DNA of 64,000 bases. Origin: Paenibacillus spongiae. Its GTDB lineage: Bacteria; Bacillota; Bacilli; Paenibacillales; Paenibacillaceae. The stretch is from NCBI RefSeq assembly GCF_024734895.1, contig NZ_CP091430.1, forward strand, positions 2,994,501-3,058,500, read 5' to 3'. Position numbers and translations under genes: made by a program. Below the pieces are notes generated by a model. That model searched no databases. It saw only the letters and a list, made by a program, of their open reading frames with translations, and was not told where the DNA came from. Position 1 is the stretch's first letter. Every line of letters starts with the position of its first letter. Of the stretch, positions 16,689-24,219 are shown piece by piece.

Positions 16689-17237
16689 TTAAATTTCTCG
16701 TCCGACATGCATGCCCGTTCTATACATTTTTTCTGCTTCAATAGGACTTTCTTTTGCCGTCACATGGTACGGAATTACCCGGCACACTTGAACCGGACCG
16801 CCAAATACAGCCGACCGATACTTGTCAACATGCTGCTTTGACAAGGGGCGGTTATAATAGCCGGGTACATATTTATTGATCATTTCCTGAAGTACATGGG
16901 TGGCTTCATCCAATTCTGTGATCGGCTCAGCTTGTCCAAATATCATTACGCTCATATAAGCCGTATCCGTTTTGGCAGGTACCGGATCCGTGATGGTTCC
17001 GTATTCCTCACATACCGTAAAACATACTTCTGGATTTTCACTCATGACCTGATTACGTCTTCCATCTCCCGCTCCGTGAAAATAGAGCTTCCCTTCCGTC
17101 CATACATAATTAAGAGGTACAACATAGGGCAGATTCCCATCAACCAACCCAAGATATCCAATTCTCGCTTGGTGAAGGAAACTTTCGATTTTCTCTTGAT
17201 CCTGGCATTCCCGGATTTTGTAACGAACTGAATCCAT
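16689..17237 (-). CDS. Pyridoxamine 5'-phosphate oxidase-like flavin-binding protein
   Basis: A 182-residue split-barrel protein of the PNPOx-like group that binds FMN or F420/heme-type cofactors. The sequence has the family strands ARIGYLGLVDGNLPYVVPLN, LYFHGAGDGRRNQVMSENPE and VCFTVCEEYG. It resembles NimA/5-nitroimidazole-type and related small oxidoreductases; the substrate is unknown. The RBS AAAGGAG precedes ATG 17237. It is divergent from a MocR regulator whose effector domain binds PLP, so a role in B6 or amine metabolism is a reasonable inference, but not shown. Confidence 0.85.
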   Translation of the reverse strand: MDSVRYKIRECQDQEKIESFLHQARIGYLGLVDGNLPYVVPLNYVWTEGKLYFHGAGDGRRNQVMSENPEVCFTVCEEYGTITDPVPAKTDTAYMSVMIFGQAEPITELDEATHVLQEMINKYVPGYYNRPLSKQHVDKYRSAVFGGPVQVCRVIPYHVTAKESPIEAEKMYRTGMHVGREI

Positions 17238-17459
17238 TTTAAAATTTCTCCTTTCACAAATAAGATATTAATCCATCCCACTTGAAGTGTCATAATACCG
17301 ATATTCTACTAGAGTGCGGTAACGACCATATTGCAAATCTCAACGTTATTACGGTAGTATAGCAGTGAATGGAGTGTTCATAAACATCCAAAGTTCACGA
17401 TTATAAGCAATCCATAATTAGTATTTTTTGATTTGAGCTTCTATTTGGGGGTGTGCACG

Positions 17460-18890
17460 ATGTTGAAAGTAAACCGGAATGATCACAGACCGATCTGGAA
17501 GCAATTGCTTGATCAAGCCATTCATAATATTACAAGCGGAATCTGGCCCCCAGGAGAGTTGCTGATTCCGTCCCGCGAACTCGCTCACCTGGCAGGTGTC
17601 TCTCGCTCAACGATACAGATCGTCTATGAGGAATTGCTAAGTCGAGGCTATACGGTTACATCTCGCCGAGGAGGAACGCGAGTTAGTCAATGGAAGCAAG
17701 TCACTGGGTCAACGAAGGAAATAATAGCAGATGGTCCCATCCCCCCAACACTTCCCTTGTTGAACTCGGCGATCGATCAATTACATGACTGGTTCAGAGG
17801 CAAAGAACATCGAGAAGTGGATATTGATTATAGTCCCCATGAACCCTATTTGGATGGACAATTTCAAAAAAACTGGCGACAATCGCTTCTACACGCATCC
17901 GCTGCAATGGATTTATCAAGCTGGGCTTACGGTAATCCCTATGGTTTCACACCATTACGTGAGCAAATTCAGCGTTATTTATCACTAGAACGAGGAATCC
18001 ATATCCAAACCGATCAGATTCTGTTGACTTCAGGATCTCAGCATAGCATTGACTTAATCGCACAGTTGCTTTTATCTGAGGGGGACACTGTCTCTGTAGA
18101 AGATCCCGGTTATCCAGCTGCCTGGATGGCGATGAAATATCGGCGTATGAATGTGGTGCCCGTTCCCGTTGATGAGTATGGTCTTATGGTTGAGCGTATT
18201 CATCCACAATCCAAACTGATCTTTGTGACCCCTTCGCACCAGTGCGCGACAGGGGTCGTTATGTCGGAGCCGCGTAGGCAACAATTGCTGCATAAGGCCG
18301 TTCAAGAACAATTCTGGATCATTGAGGACGATTATGATAGTGAATTTCGATATCGTGGGGAACCGCTTCCAACGCTGTTTAGCCAGGCATCTAATAATAC
18401 CTTGTACCTCATGAGTTTTTCTAAAATGATTGCTCCTGGCATTCGTATTTCGGCTATCGTTGGATCTGTCGAGGCAATTGCTCAACTAGCCAGGGTACAG
18501 GAGCTGACTTACCGTCATCTTCCGATTATGGATCAGCTAACATTAACCCACTTCATCAAGAATGGGCATTTTATGCGCCATATGAGAAGAGTCAGAAATG
18601 TGTACCGACGAAGGCACGAAGCCATGACAAAGGCTATTATGGCTAGCGGTATAGGGGAGCGTTTCACACTAAGTGGAGTAGAAACGGGATTGCATATGTT
18701 CCTTGAAGCTGAAGAGTCATACGACGAAGAAACCGTGACAAAGTTAGCCCTTCAAAAGGGAATTCGAGTGTACCCTCTTGGACCCTATTGTTTGGAAAGC
18801 AAACGAAAGGGATGGGTGTTGGGGTTTGCAAAAGTAGATGAAGCATCGATTGAGCAGGGGATTCATCGTCTTGCGGAGTTGATCTTATAG
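17460..18890 (+). CDS. MocR-family (GntR HTH-aminotransferase) transcriptional regulator
   Basis: A 476-residue two-domain regulator like PdxR and GabR. Residues ~5-75 are a GntR winged helix (IPSRELAHLAGVSRSTIQIV, EELLSRGYTVTSRRGGTRV). Residues ~110-475 are a fold-type I aminotransferase domain, with the PLP-lysine in SFSKMIAPGIR and conserved DPGYPAAW and EDDYDSEFRY segments. It binds PLP or a PLP adduct and acts as a transcription factor. The start ATG at 17460 follows TTTGGGGGTG. It is divergent from the PNPOx-like gene, its probable target; CGGTA-containing repeats lie in the shared 222-nt promoter region. Confidence 0.92.
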   Translation: MLKVNRNDHRPIWKQLLDQAIHNITSGIWPPGELLIPSRELAHLAGVSRSTIQIVYEELLSRGYTVTSRRGGTRVSQWKQVTGSTKEIIADGPIPPTLPLLNSAIDQLHDWFRGKEHREVDIDYSPHEPYLDGQFQKNWRQSLLHASAAMDLSSWAYGNPYGFTPLREQIQRYLSLERGIHIQTDQILLTSGSQHSIDLIAQLLLSEGDTVSVEDPGYPAAWMAMKYRRMNVVPVPVDEYGLMVERIHPQSKLIFVTPSHQCATGVVMSEPRRQQLLHKAVQEQFWIIEDDYDSEFRYRGEPLPTLFSQASNNTLYLMSFSKMIAPGIRISAIVGSVEAIAQLARVQELTYRHLPIMDQLTLTHFIKNGHFMRHMRRVRNVYRRRHEAMTKAIMASGIGERFTLSGVETGLHMFLEAEESYDEETVTKLALQKGIRVYPLGPYCLESKRKGWVLGFAKVDEASIEQGIHRLAELIL

Positions 18891-18954
18891 GGTTATCTCT
18901 GTAAGCAAATTAGTATGAAATAATTTATGGAACGGGTACGGCGCGGCACCGTGC

Positions 18955-18998
18955 AAGCCCCCTCCCTACTGCCGAATGCTGCGGGGAGGGAGGGGCTT
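18955..18998. repeat. GC-rich hairpin between convergent genes
   Basis: AAGCCCCCTCCCT and GGGAGGGAGGGGCTT face each other across the gap between the MocR gene (+) and the kinase gene (-). No clear T run follows on either strand, so it is a probable but atypical terminator. Confidence 0.5.
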
Positions 18999-19020
18999 CG
19001 CTGCAAAATCGGCCTCTAGG

Positions 19021-20478
19021 CTAGTTATCATTCTTCCATCGAACCGAAAAAAGCACACCCTCCCCGGTATTGGACAGGCTGTATTCCGACTGATGGATAT
19101 TCAGTATGGTATTGACGATATACAGCCCCAGGCCGCTGCCTCCGGTCGTGCGGCTCCGGGATCTCTCAATGCGGTAGAACGGCTTGAACAGCTTGGGAAT
19201 TTCGCTTGGCTCTATATACGCCCCGGTGTTCAGCACGCTTAAGCGCACATGTCCCGCATCGGCATGCAGGACGATCCGGATTTGCTCGCCGCTCCGCGTA
19301 TAGTAGACCGCATTGCTCATCACATTGGAGACGGCCTTGGACAGCAGACGTGTGTCTCCTGTCACCCATAGGCCCTCTGCGAGGTCGGCCTCCAGCCTAA
19401 TGCCGTTCAGCTCGCATACGTACTGAATCTGCTCGGCTGCTTCCCGAATGAGCGCGGACACATTCACAGCGGCCATGCTCGGCTGAAAGTGATGGTTCTC
19501 CAGCCGCGAGATATCCAGAATTTCGTAGACCAGCTTCTCCATCTCTTTCAGAATGTGATGGGATTGCGCCAGATATTTGTCCCGATCCCGATAAGGCCCG
19601 ACATTGTGCAGCATCGCCTCAAGCTGTCCAGATACGGCTGTAATAGGTGTTTTCAACTCATGGGAGATCATGGCCATAAATTCCCGCCGCAACGCCTCCT
19701 CTTCCTCCTTCCGCTGAATATCATCTTTCAGCTGCGCATTGGCTTCGGTAAGCTCCTGCATGGCATGCTGCAAATTCATGGAAAGCTCGTTCAGAGAGCG
19801 GGAAATATCGCCGATCTCATCTCGGGAATCATGTCGGGAGCGCTCCGAGAAATCCAGTTGGGCCAGTCGCTTGGCTACTTGGCTGATGCCGATCAGCGGA
19901 CGGGCGATCAAGCGCGTGTACACAAGCGCCCCCAGTACGGCAATCACCAGAATCATAAGCGCCATATGCGGGAGGAGCCGCAGGAGCATTCGCGTCGCTT
20001 CATCAATCGGCTGCAGGGAAGCCAGCACAGACAACGTATAACCGCTAGATTCGTATCCGGGCAAGGGGAGATTCGTACGGGAAATCATCTTCGGCGCTTC
20101 AGTCAACTCCGGAGTAGAAATGATGATGGTGGAATCAAAGCCATCCTTTTCCGTGGCCGTTTCAAATTCCACACGCGGAAAGGAAGGCCATATGGGGAAG
20201 GCAGGGTACACCCATTTGCCCGAGCTGTCTTGCACGGACAGGGAGGCATTGTAACGCAAGGAGAATTCATCCAGCCGCTTAACGGCTTCTGTCCAGTCTT
20301 CTTGCGGGAAGGTCTCCAGCAAGCGAGTGATGCCCTTATCCAAGTCGGCGGATTTGTTCTGCAAATAAAAGGACGGCAAAATAAAATACAAGGTTACATA
20401 CAACAATAGCGCAAAAGCAACCAGGACGAGACTGGTCAGCACAAAAATTTTAAAAGCTATGCTTCTATGCTTGCTCAT
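19021..20478 (-). CDS. Sensor histidine kinase
   Basis: A 485-residue membrane kinase. TM1 spans ~9-33 and TM2 ~168-190, flanking an extracytoplasmic sensor of about 130 residues with no family I recognise. A HAMP linker (~191-245), a coiled coil, the HisKA box ISHELKTPITAVSG (phospho-acceptor His), and an ATPase domain with NAVYYTRSGEQ and TTGGSGLGLYIV follow. Its start overlaps the response-regulator stop (ATGA), so the pair is co-translated. It is divergent from an importer/HlyD operon that it probably controls. Confidence 0.93.
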   Translation of the reverse strand: MSKHRSIAFKIFVLTSLVLVAFALLLYVTLYFILPSFYLQNKSADLDKGITRLLETFPQEDWTEAVKRLDEFSLRYNASLSVQDSSGKWVYPAFPIWPSFPRVEFETATEKDGFDSTIIISTPELTEAPKMISRTNLPLPGYESSGYTLSVLASLQPIDEATRMLLRLLPHMALMILVIAVLGALVYTRLIARPLIGISQVAKRLAQLDFSERSRHDSRDEIGDISRSLNELSMNLQHAMQELTEANAQLKDDIQRKEEEEALRREFMAMISHELKTPITAVSGQLEAMLHNVGPYRDRDKYLAQSHHILKEMEKLVYEILDISRLENHHFQPSMAAVNVSALIREAAEQIQYVCELNGIRLEADLAEGLWVTGDTRLLSKAVSNVMSNAVYYTRSGEQIRIVLHADAGHVRLSVLNTGAYIEPSEIPKLFKPFYRIERSRSRTTGGSGLGLYIVNTILNIHQSEYSLSNTGEGVLFSVRWKNDN

Positions 20479-21146
20479 GCCAGCCGTCCTTCCATTAAAT
20501 AGCCGATGCCTTTAATCGTTTCAATGCATGAGATCCCCATTTTTTTGCGAATGTTTTTGATATGGGCGTCGACCAGCCGCGTATCGCCGAAAAAGTCGTA
20601 TCCCCATACGCGATCCAGTATCATCTCGCGGGTAATGGTTCTCCCTGCATTTTCAATCAGATAGGCAACAATAGAGAACTCCCGAACGGTCAGTTCAACG
20701 GGCGCGTCATCAACAAAGGCCTTATAGCTGTCGCAGTCCAGACGAATGCGGCCATACAGCAATTCCCTCGGTTTCGATTCCGGGCGCGATCTTCGCAAGA
20801 CCGCCTCGACCCGCTTGACAAGCACATTGAAGGAGAACGGCTTGGCAATATAATCATCGGCCAGAAGCTCGAAGGCCTGCAATTGATCCTTCTCCTCGCT
20901 TAAGGCGGTCATCATAATAATCGGCGTCTTACACTGGTTGCGAATCATTCGGCAGATGGAGTATCCATCCATATTCGGCAGCATAACATCCAACAGCACA
21001 AGATCGAATGTCCTCTCGGCAAACTTCCGATATCCCTCGGCTCCGTCGCTGGCGACGTCCACATCGTACCCCTGCGCTTTCAGATATTCCGCGATCAACT
21101 CCTGAATATAGCGGTCGTCTTCAACGATCAATATGGCTTCAGACAT
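20475..21146 (-). CDS. OmpR/PhoB-family response regulator
   Basis: A 223-residue DNA-binding regulator. The receiver domain has the acidic pair EDD, phospho-acceptor Asp in LVLLDVMLPNMDG, Thr in MMTAL and Lys in IAKPFS. The C-terminal winged helix shows LTVREFSIVAYLIENAGRTI and DTRLVDAHIKNIRKKMG. ATG 21146 follows AAGAAGG. Phased 11-bp repeats occur at both its own promoter and the divergent operon promoter, which fits tandem binding by this subfamily and suggests autoregulation plus activation of the neighbouring transporter genes. Confidence 0.94.
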   Translation of the reverse strand: MSEAILIVEDDRYIQELIAEYLKAQGYDVDVASDGAEGYRKFAERTFDLVLLDVMLPNMDGYSICRMIRNQCKTPIIMMTALSEEKDQLQAFELLADDYIAKPFSFNVLVKRVEAVLRRSRPESKPRELLYGRIRLDCDSYKAFVDDAPVELTVREFSIVAYLIENAGRTITREMILDRVWGYDFFGDTRLVDAHIKNIRKKMGISCIETIKGIGYLMEGRLA

Positions 21147-21182
21147 AAGGCACCTTCTTTAATTGGCGATTTTCTTTACCAG

Positions 21183-21288
21183 ATCATACCACGTCGATAT
21201 GAATTCTATATGAAAATGGAGCCGGACAACCATCTTCTTGTGAATTTCAAACGGTTTTCATACGAATTTCACACGACCGCCGTATGAT
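21183..21288. promoter_or_regulatory. Divergent promoters with phased 11-bp direct repeats (response-regulator operator)
   Basis: On the plus strand TTTCA occurs at 21245, 21256 and 21267, exactly 11 bp apart, within ATTTCAAACGG-TTTTCATACGA-ATTTCACACGA, ending at the -35 position of TATGAT (21283-21288). On the minus strand TTCATAT repeats at 11-bp spacing (TGAA at plus 21200 and 21211), again at the -35 position of a TATGAT (21183-21188). Phased 11-bp repeats are the binding mode of PhoB/OmpR-type regulators. Confidence 0.7.
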
Positions 21289-21309
21289 GGGTTCCGAAGG
21301 GGGATGCCC

Positions 21310-22188
21310 ATGAGGAACATAGTGAAAACGAGATTAAATCGCGAGACGAACATCGCCCTGTTATTTCTGGCACCCAGTCTGGCGGGATTTGCCCTGTTCT
21401 ATTTGCTGCCGTTTGGCGCCGGGTTTTATTATTCCCTGATGGACAGTCCCACGCAAGGTTCGTTTGTCGGCCTGGCCAACTACAGGGAGCTGTTACAGAG
21501 CGATTCCTTCCGCCTTGCCGCACAGAACAGCGGTCTGTTCACCTTAATGGGCGTACCGCTCGTAATGGCGATCTCACTGGCGCTGGCGATGATGCTGGGT
21601 CGCGCATTGCCGCTGCGCAATTGGCTCAGGGCCGCGTATGTCATGCCGCTTGTCGTGCCGGTGGCTTCGATTGTTCTGGTATGGCAGCTGTTGTTCGATC
21701 GCTCCGGTGCAGTCAATGCGCTCTGGACGCTATGGGGAAGCGCGGCCGCAGACTGGATGAACTCGCCTTGGGCCCGCGTCGTTGTGCTGCTGGTCTATCT
21801 GTGGAAGACGATTGGCTATAACATGATCCTGTTTCTGGCCGGATTGCAGAACATTCCGAAGGACTACTACGAGGCGGCCGGTCTGGATGGCGCCGGGCCG
21901 CTCCGGCAATTGTTCTCCATTACACTGGTTTGTCTGACGCCAACGACGTTTTTTGTTGCGATCATGTCGATCATCAGTTCATTCAAGGTGTTTCGGGAGA
22001 CGTATCTGATTGCGGGGGATTATCCGCATGAAAGCATCTATTTTCTCCAGCATTACATGAATAACATGTTCCAGGCTTTGGATTACCAGAAGCTTACCTC
22101 CGCGTCCTTCCTGATGGCTGCGGCGATTATCCTTGTGGTGATGATCCTGTTCCGTTTCGAACGGAAATTTCACGATAGCGTGTCGTAA
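21310..22188 (+). CDS. ABC sugar-type importer permease, MalF/UgpA family
   Basis: A 292-residue permease with six hydrophobic segments and EAA loop YEAAGLDGAGPLRQLFSITL. The start is ATG 21310, 6 nt after GAAGGGGG; the earlier ATG at 21304 abuts the RBS. It opens an operon of two permeases, an HlyD-like adaptor and a binding lipoprotein, and belongs to the UgpA/MalF group rather than the LplB group seen elsewhere in the window. No ATPase is encoded nearby. Control by the divergent two-component system is inferred from the operator repeats. Confidence 0.92.
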   Translation: MRNIVKTRLNRETNIALLFLAPSLAGFALFYLLPFGAGFYYSLMDSPTQGSFVGLANYRELLQSDSFRLAAQNSGLFTLMGVPLVMAISLALAMMLGRALPLRNWLRAAYVMPLVVPVASIVLVWQLLFDRSGAVNALWTLWGSAAADWMNSPWARVVVLLVYLWKTIGYNMILFLAGLQNIPKDYYEAAGLDGAGPLRQLFSITLVCLTPTTFFVAIMSIISSFKVFRETYLIAGDYPHESIYFLQHYMNNMFQALDYQKLTSASFLMAAAIILVVMILFRFERKFHDSVS

Positions 22189-22199
22189 TGGAGGGACGC

Positions 22200-23048
22200 A
22201 TGAAGGAAACGTTGAAAACAGGCGCGCGCTTCTCCGTTCTGCTCATCCTGGCATTGATCATGCTGTTTCCGCTTGTGCTTACGGTCAGCAATTCCTTTAT
22301 GACAGAAGCCGAAATCCGGTTTAATTACAGCATGGAAGAAACAGATGCCGGTTATGTCAATCTGAAATGGATTCCCGACCGGGTCAGTCTGGAGCAGTAC
22401 AGGTCGCTGTTGTTTGAACGCATGCAGTTTTTGATCATGTTCTGGAATTCCTTGCTGCTGGTGGTGCCTATTGTGGCGGGACAAGCCGTCGTGGCGACCA
22501 TGGCGGCATTCGGGCTGTCGCAATTTCAATTTCGCGGCAGAGAAACGTTGTTTTTCCTTTACATCATAACGATGCTGATGCCTTTTCAAGTGACGTTGGT
22601 GCCGAATTATTTGGCCATGGACTGGCTTGGCTTGCTGGACAGCCGCGCGGCGATTATTCTTCCGGGCATCTTCTCGGCCTTCGGCGTCTTCCTGATCCGG
22701 CAGTTCATGATCGGAATTCCCCGCTCCTATGTGGAGGCCGCGAAAATCGACGGCGCCGGTTACGTGACCATCTTCGTGCAGATCATTGTCGCCATGTCTC
22801 GTCCCGGCATTGCCGCCCTGGTCATTCTGGCGTTCGTTGATTATTGGAATATGGTGGAGCAGCCGCTGATCTTCTTGCATGACGCGTTCAAGCAGCCGTT
22901 GTCCATCTATTTGTCCCGAATTAATGAAGGGGAGCTCGGGCTGGCATTTGCCGCAGCTGTGTTGTATATGCTCCCGATGGTGTTCGTCTTCTTGTATGCA
23001 GAGAACGATTTGATTGAAGGCATTCAGTTATCGGGTGTGAAAGGGTAG
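22200..23048 (+). CDS. ABC sugar-type importer permease, MalG/UgpE family
   Basis: A 282-residue partner permease with six transmembrane segments and EAA loop VEAAKIDGAGYVTIFVQIIV. The start ATG at 22200 follows GGAGGG by 4 nt; an ATG at 22188 overlapping the previous stop is less likely. The long first periplasmic loop (MTEAEIRFNYSMEETDAGYV) is typical of MalG-type proteins. The stop is followed after 16 nt by the HlyD-like adaptor gene, an uncommon neighbour for an importer permease. Confidence 0.92.
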   Translation: MKETLKTGARFSVLLILALIMLFPLVLTVSNSFMTEAEIRFNYSMEETDAGYVNLKWIPDRVSLEQYRSLLFERMQFLIMFWNSLLLVVPIVAGQAVVATMAAFGLSQFQFRGRETLFFLYIITMLMPFQVTLVPNYLAMDWLGLLDSRAAIILPGIFSAFGVFLIRQFMIGIPRSYVEAAKIDGAGYVTIFVQIIVAMSRPGIAALVILAFVDYWNMVEQPLIFLHDAFKQPLSIYLSRINEGELGLAFAAAVLYMLPMVFVFLYAENDLIEGIQLSGVKG

Positions 23049-23064
23049 AAAGGCAGGTTGAATA

Positions 23065-24186
23065 ATGGAAATCGGGAATGTACTTCGTGACAGGCGCAAA
23101 CGAAACATCCGCATCGCCGCATCGCTGTTCTTCGGGCTGATGCTGCTCGTGACCTTCTTCTCCAACACCTTACAGCAGTTGACGTATCCGAAAGTGCAAA
23201 CCGTGAAGCCGGTGTTTCAGCAGTTGAACCATGTGATCAAAGGTGAAGGCACGCTGACGCCGCGAGCGATCGAAAAGGTATACGACAACTCCGGTTGGAA
23301 GGTAGCGCTAATCGAAGCGGAGGTGGGGGATGAGGTGAAGAAAGGGCAAAGGCTGCTGACGCTTGATACAACCGAGGCCCGCAACGAGCTGCTTGATGCA
23401 GAGGTGCAATACAAGAAGAACCAACTGCAGCTGGAGACGATGCAGAGCGCGTATCAGACCGCGTATAAAGCGGCCGTCCACGATCAGTCGTCGGATGCGA
23501 ATCTGCTTCAGGCGCGAGTGAATATGGAACATCTGAAGCTGGATATGCAAATTCAGGAGCGAAAACTGAGGATTATGCGGGAAGCCTTAAGCAAGCAACA
23601 ATTTGTGGTTGCGCCGAAGGGCGGAATCGTGACCGAGGTAAATGCCGATCTTGGAATTCCCACTGATCCTAGGCAGCCTGTCGTCCAAATTGCGGATCTG
23701 AGCCAGGGTTTTGGCTGGACGCTGGCAGTTGCGAATGAACAGGTTCGCGGACTGAAGGTTGGCGAGGAGGTCGAGCTCTATCTGAACGGGAACCGGCAAC
23801 ACTTGATTCGAGCCACCGTGGCCGACATCAAGGATGCGGAAGCAACCGAGACTACCGCAGCCGGGAAACAGCTTTCCTTTCATGTTACCGCTACAAAGCT
23901 GAAAGGGGGTGAAGCTGTAGGTATTCATTGGGAGCGAAAGTCCGGACTAGCGATGGCGACGGTGCCGAAGGAAATCGTGGATAGCGATGCGCAAGGCCAT
24001 TTTGTATACATTGTGGAAGAACGGAGGGGGCCGCTTGACAATCAATTTACGATCCGGAAACGTTATGTCACGCTTGGAGAAGCGGATGAGCAGAACCAGG
24101 CGATACTGGACGGATTGATGGAAGATGACAAGGTTATGACGGAAAGCAACGAGCCTGTGAATGAGGGCGATCTAGTCAGAATGTAG
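23065..24186 (+). CDS. HlyD/RND-adaptor-like membrane fusion protein
   Basis: A 373-residue membrane-anchored adaptor. One N-terminal helix (~18-38) precedes a split biotinyl-lipoyl-like domain (NSGWKVALIEAEVGDEVKKG, then FVVAPKGGIVTEVNADLGIP), a helical hairpin (~105-175, coiled-coil rich in Gln/Glu/Leu) and beta-barrel regions. In Gram-positives such proteins normally assist exporters of the MacB type. Here it lies between importer permeases and their binding protein, 16 and 33 nt from its neighbours, so it is surely co-transcribed with them. Its role with an importer is unexplained. The RBS AAAGGCAGG is 7 nt from the ATG. Confidence 0.85.
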   Translation: MEIGNVLRDRRKRNIRIAASLFFGLMLLVTFFSNTLQQLTYPKVQTVKPVFQQLNHVIKGEGTLTPRAIEKVYDNSGWKVALIEAEVGDEVKKGQRLLTLDTTEARNELLDAEVQYKKNQLQLETMQSAYQTAYKAAVHDQSSDANLLQARVNMEHLKLDMQIQERKLRIMREALSKQQFVVAPKGGIVTEVNADLGIPTDPRQPVVQIADLSQGFGWTLAVANEQVRGLKVGEEVELYLNGNRQHLIRATVADIKDAEATETTAAGKQLSFHVTATKLKGGEAVGIHWERKSGLAMATVPKEIVDSDAQGHFVYIVEERRGPLDNQFTIRKRYVTLGEADEQNQAILDGLMEDDKVMTESNEPVNEGDLVRM

Positions 24187-24219
24187 GTTGAAGAACAGGA
24201 GAGGAGAGGAGTTTGCGAG

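Noticed and set aside
19489..20409. A 306-codon plus-strand frame opposite the first histidine kinase
   Set aside because: It is the antisense shadow of the kinase; the kinase reading has all family motifs.
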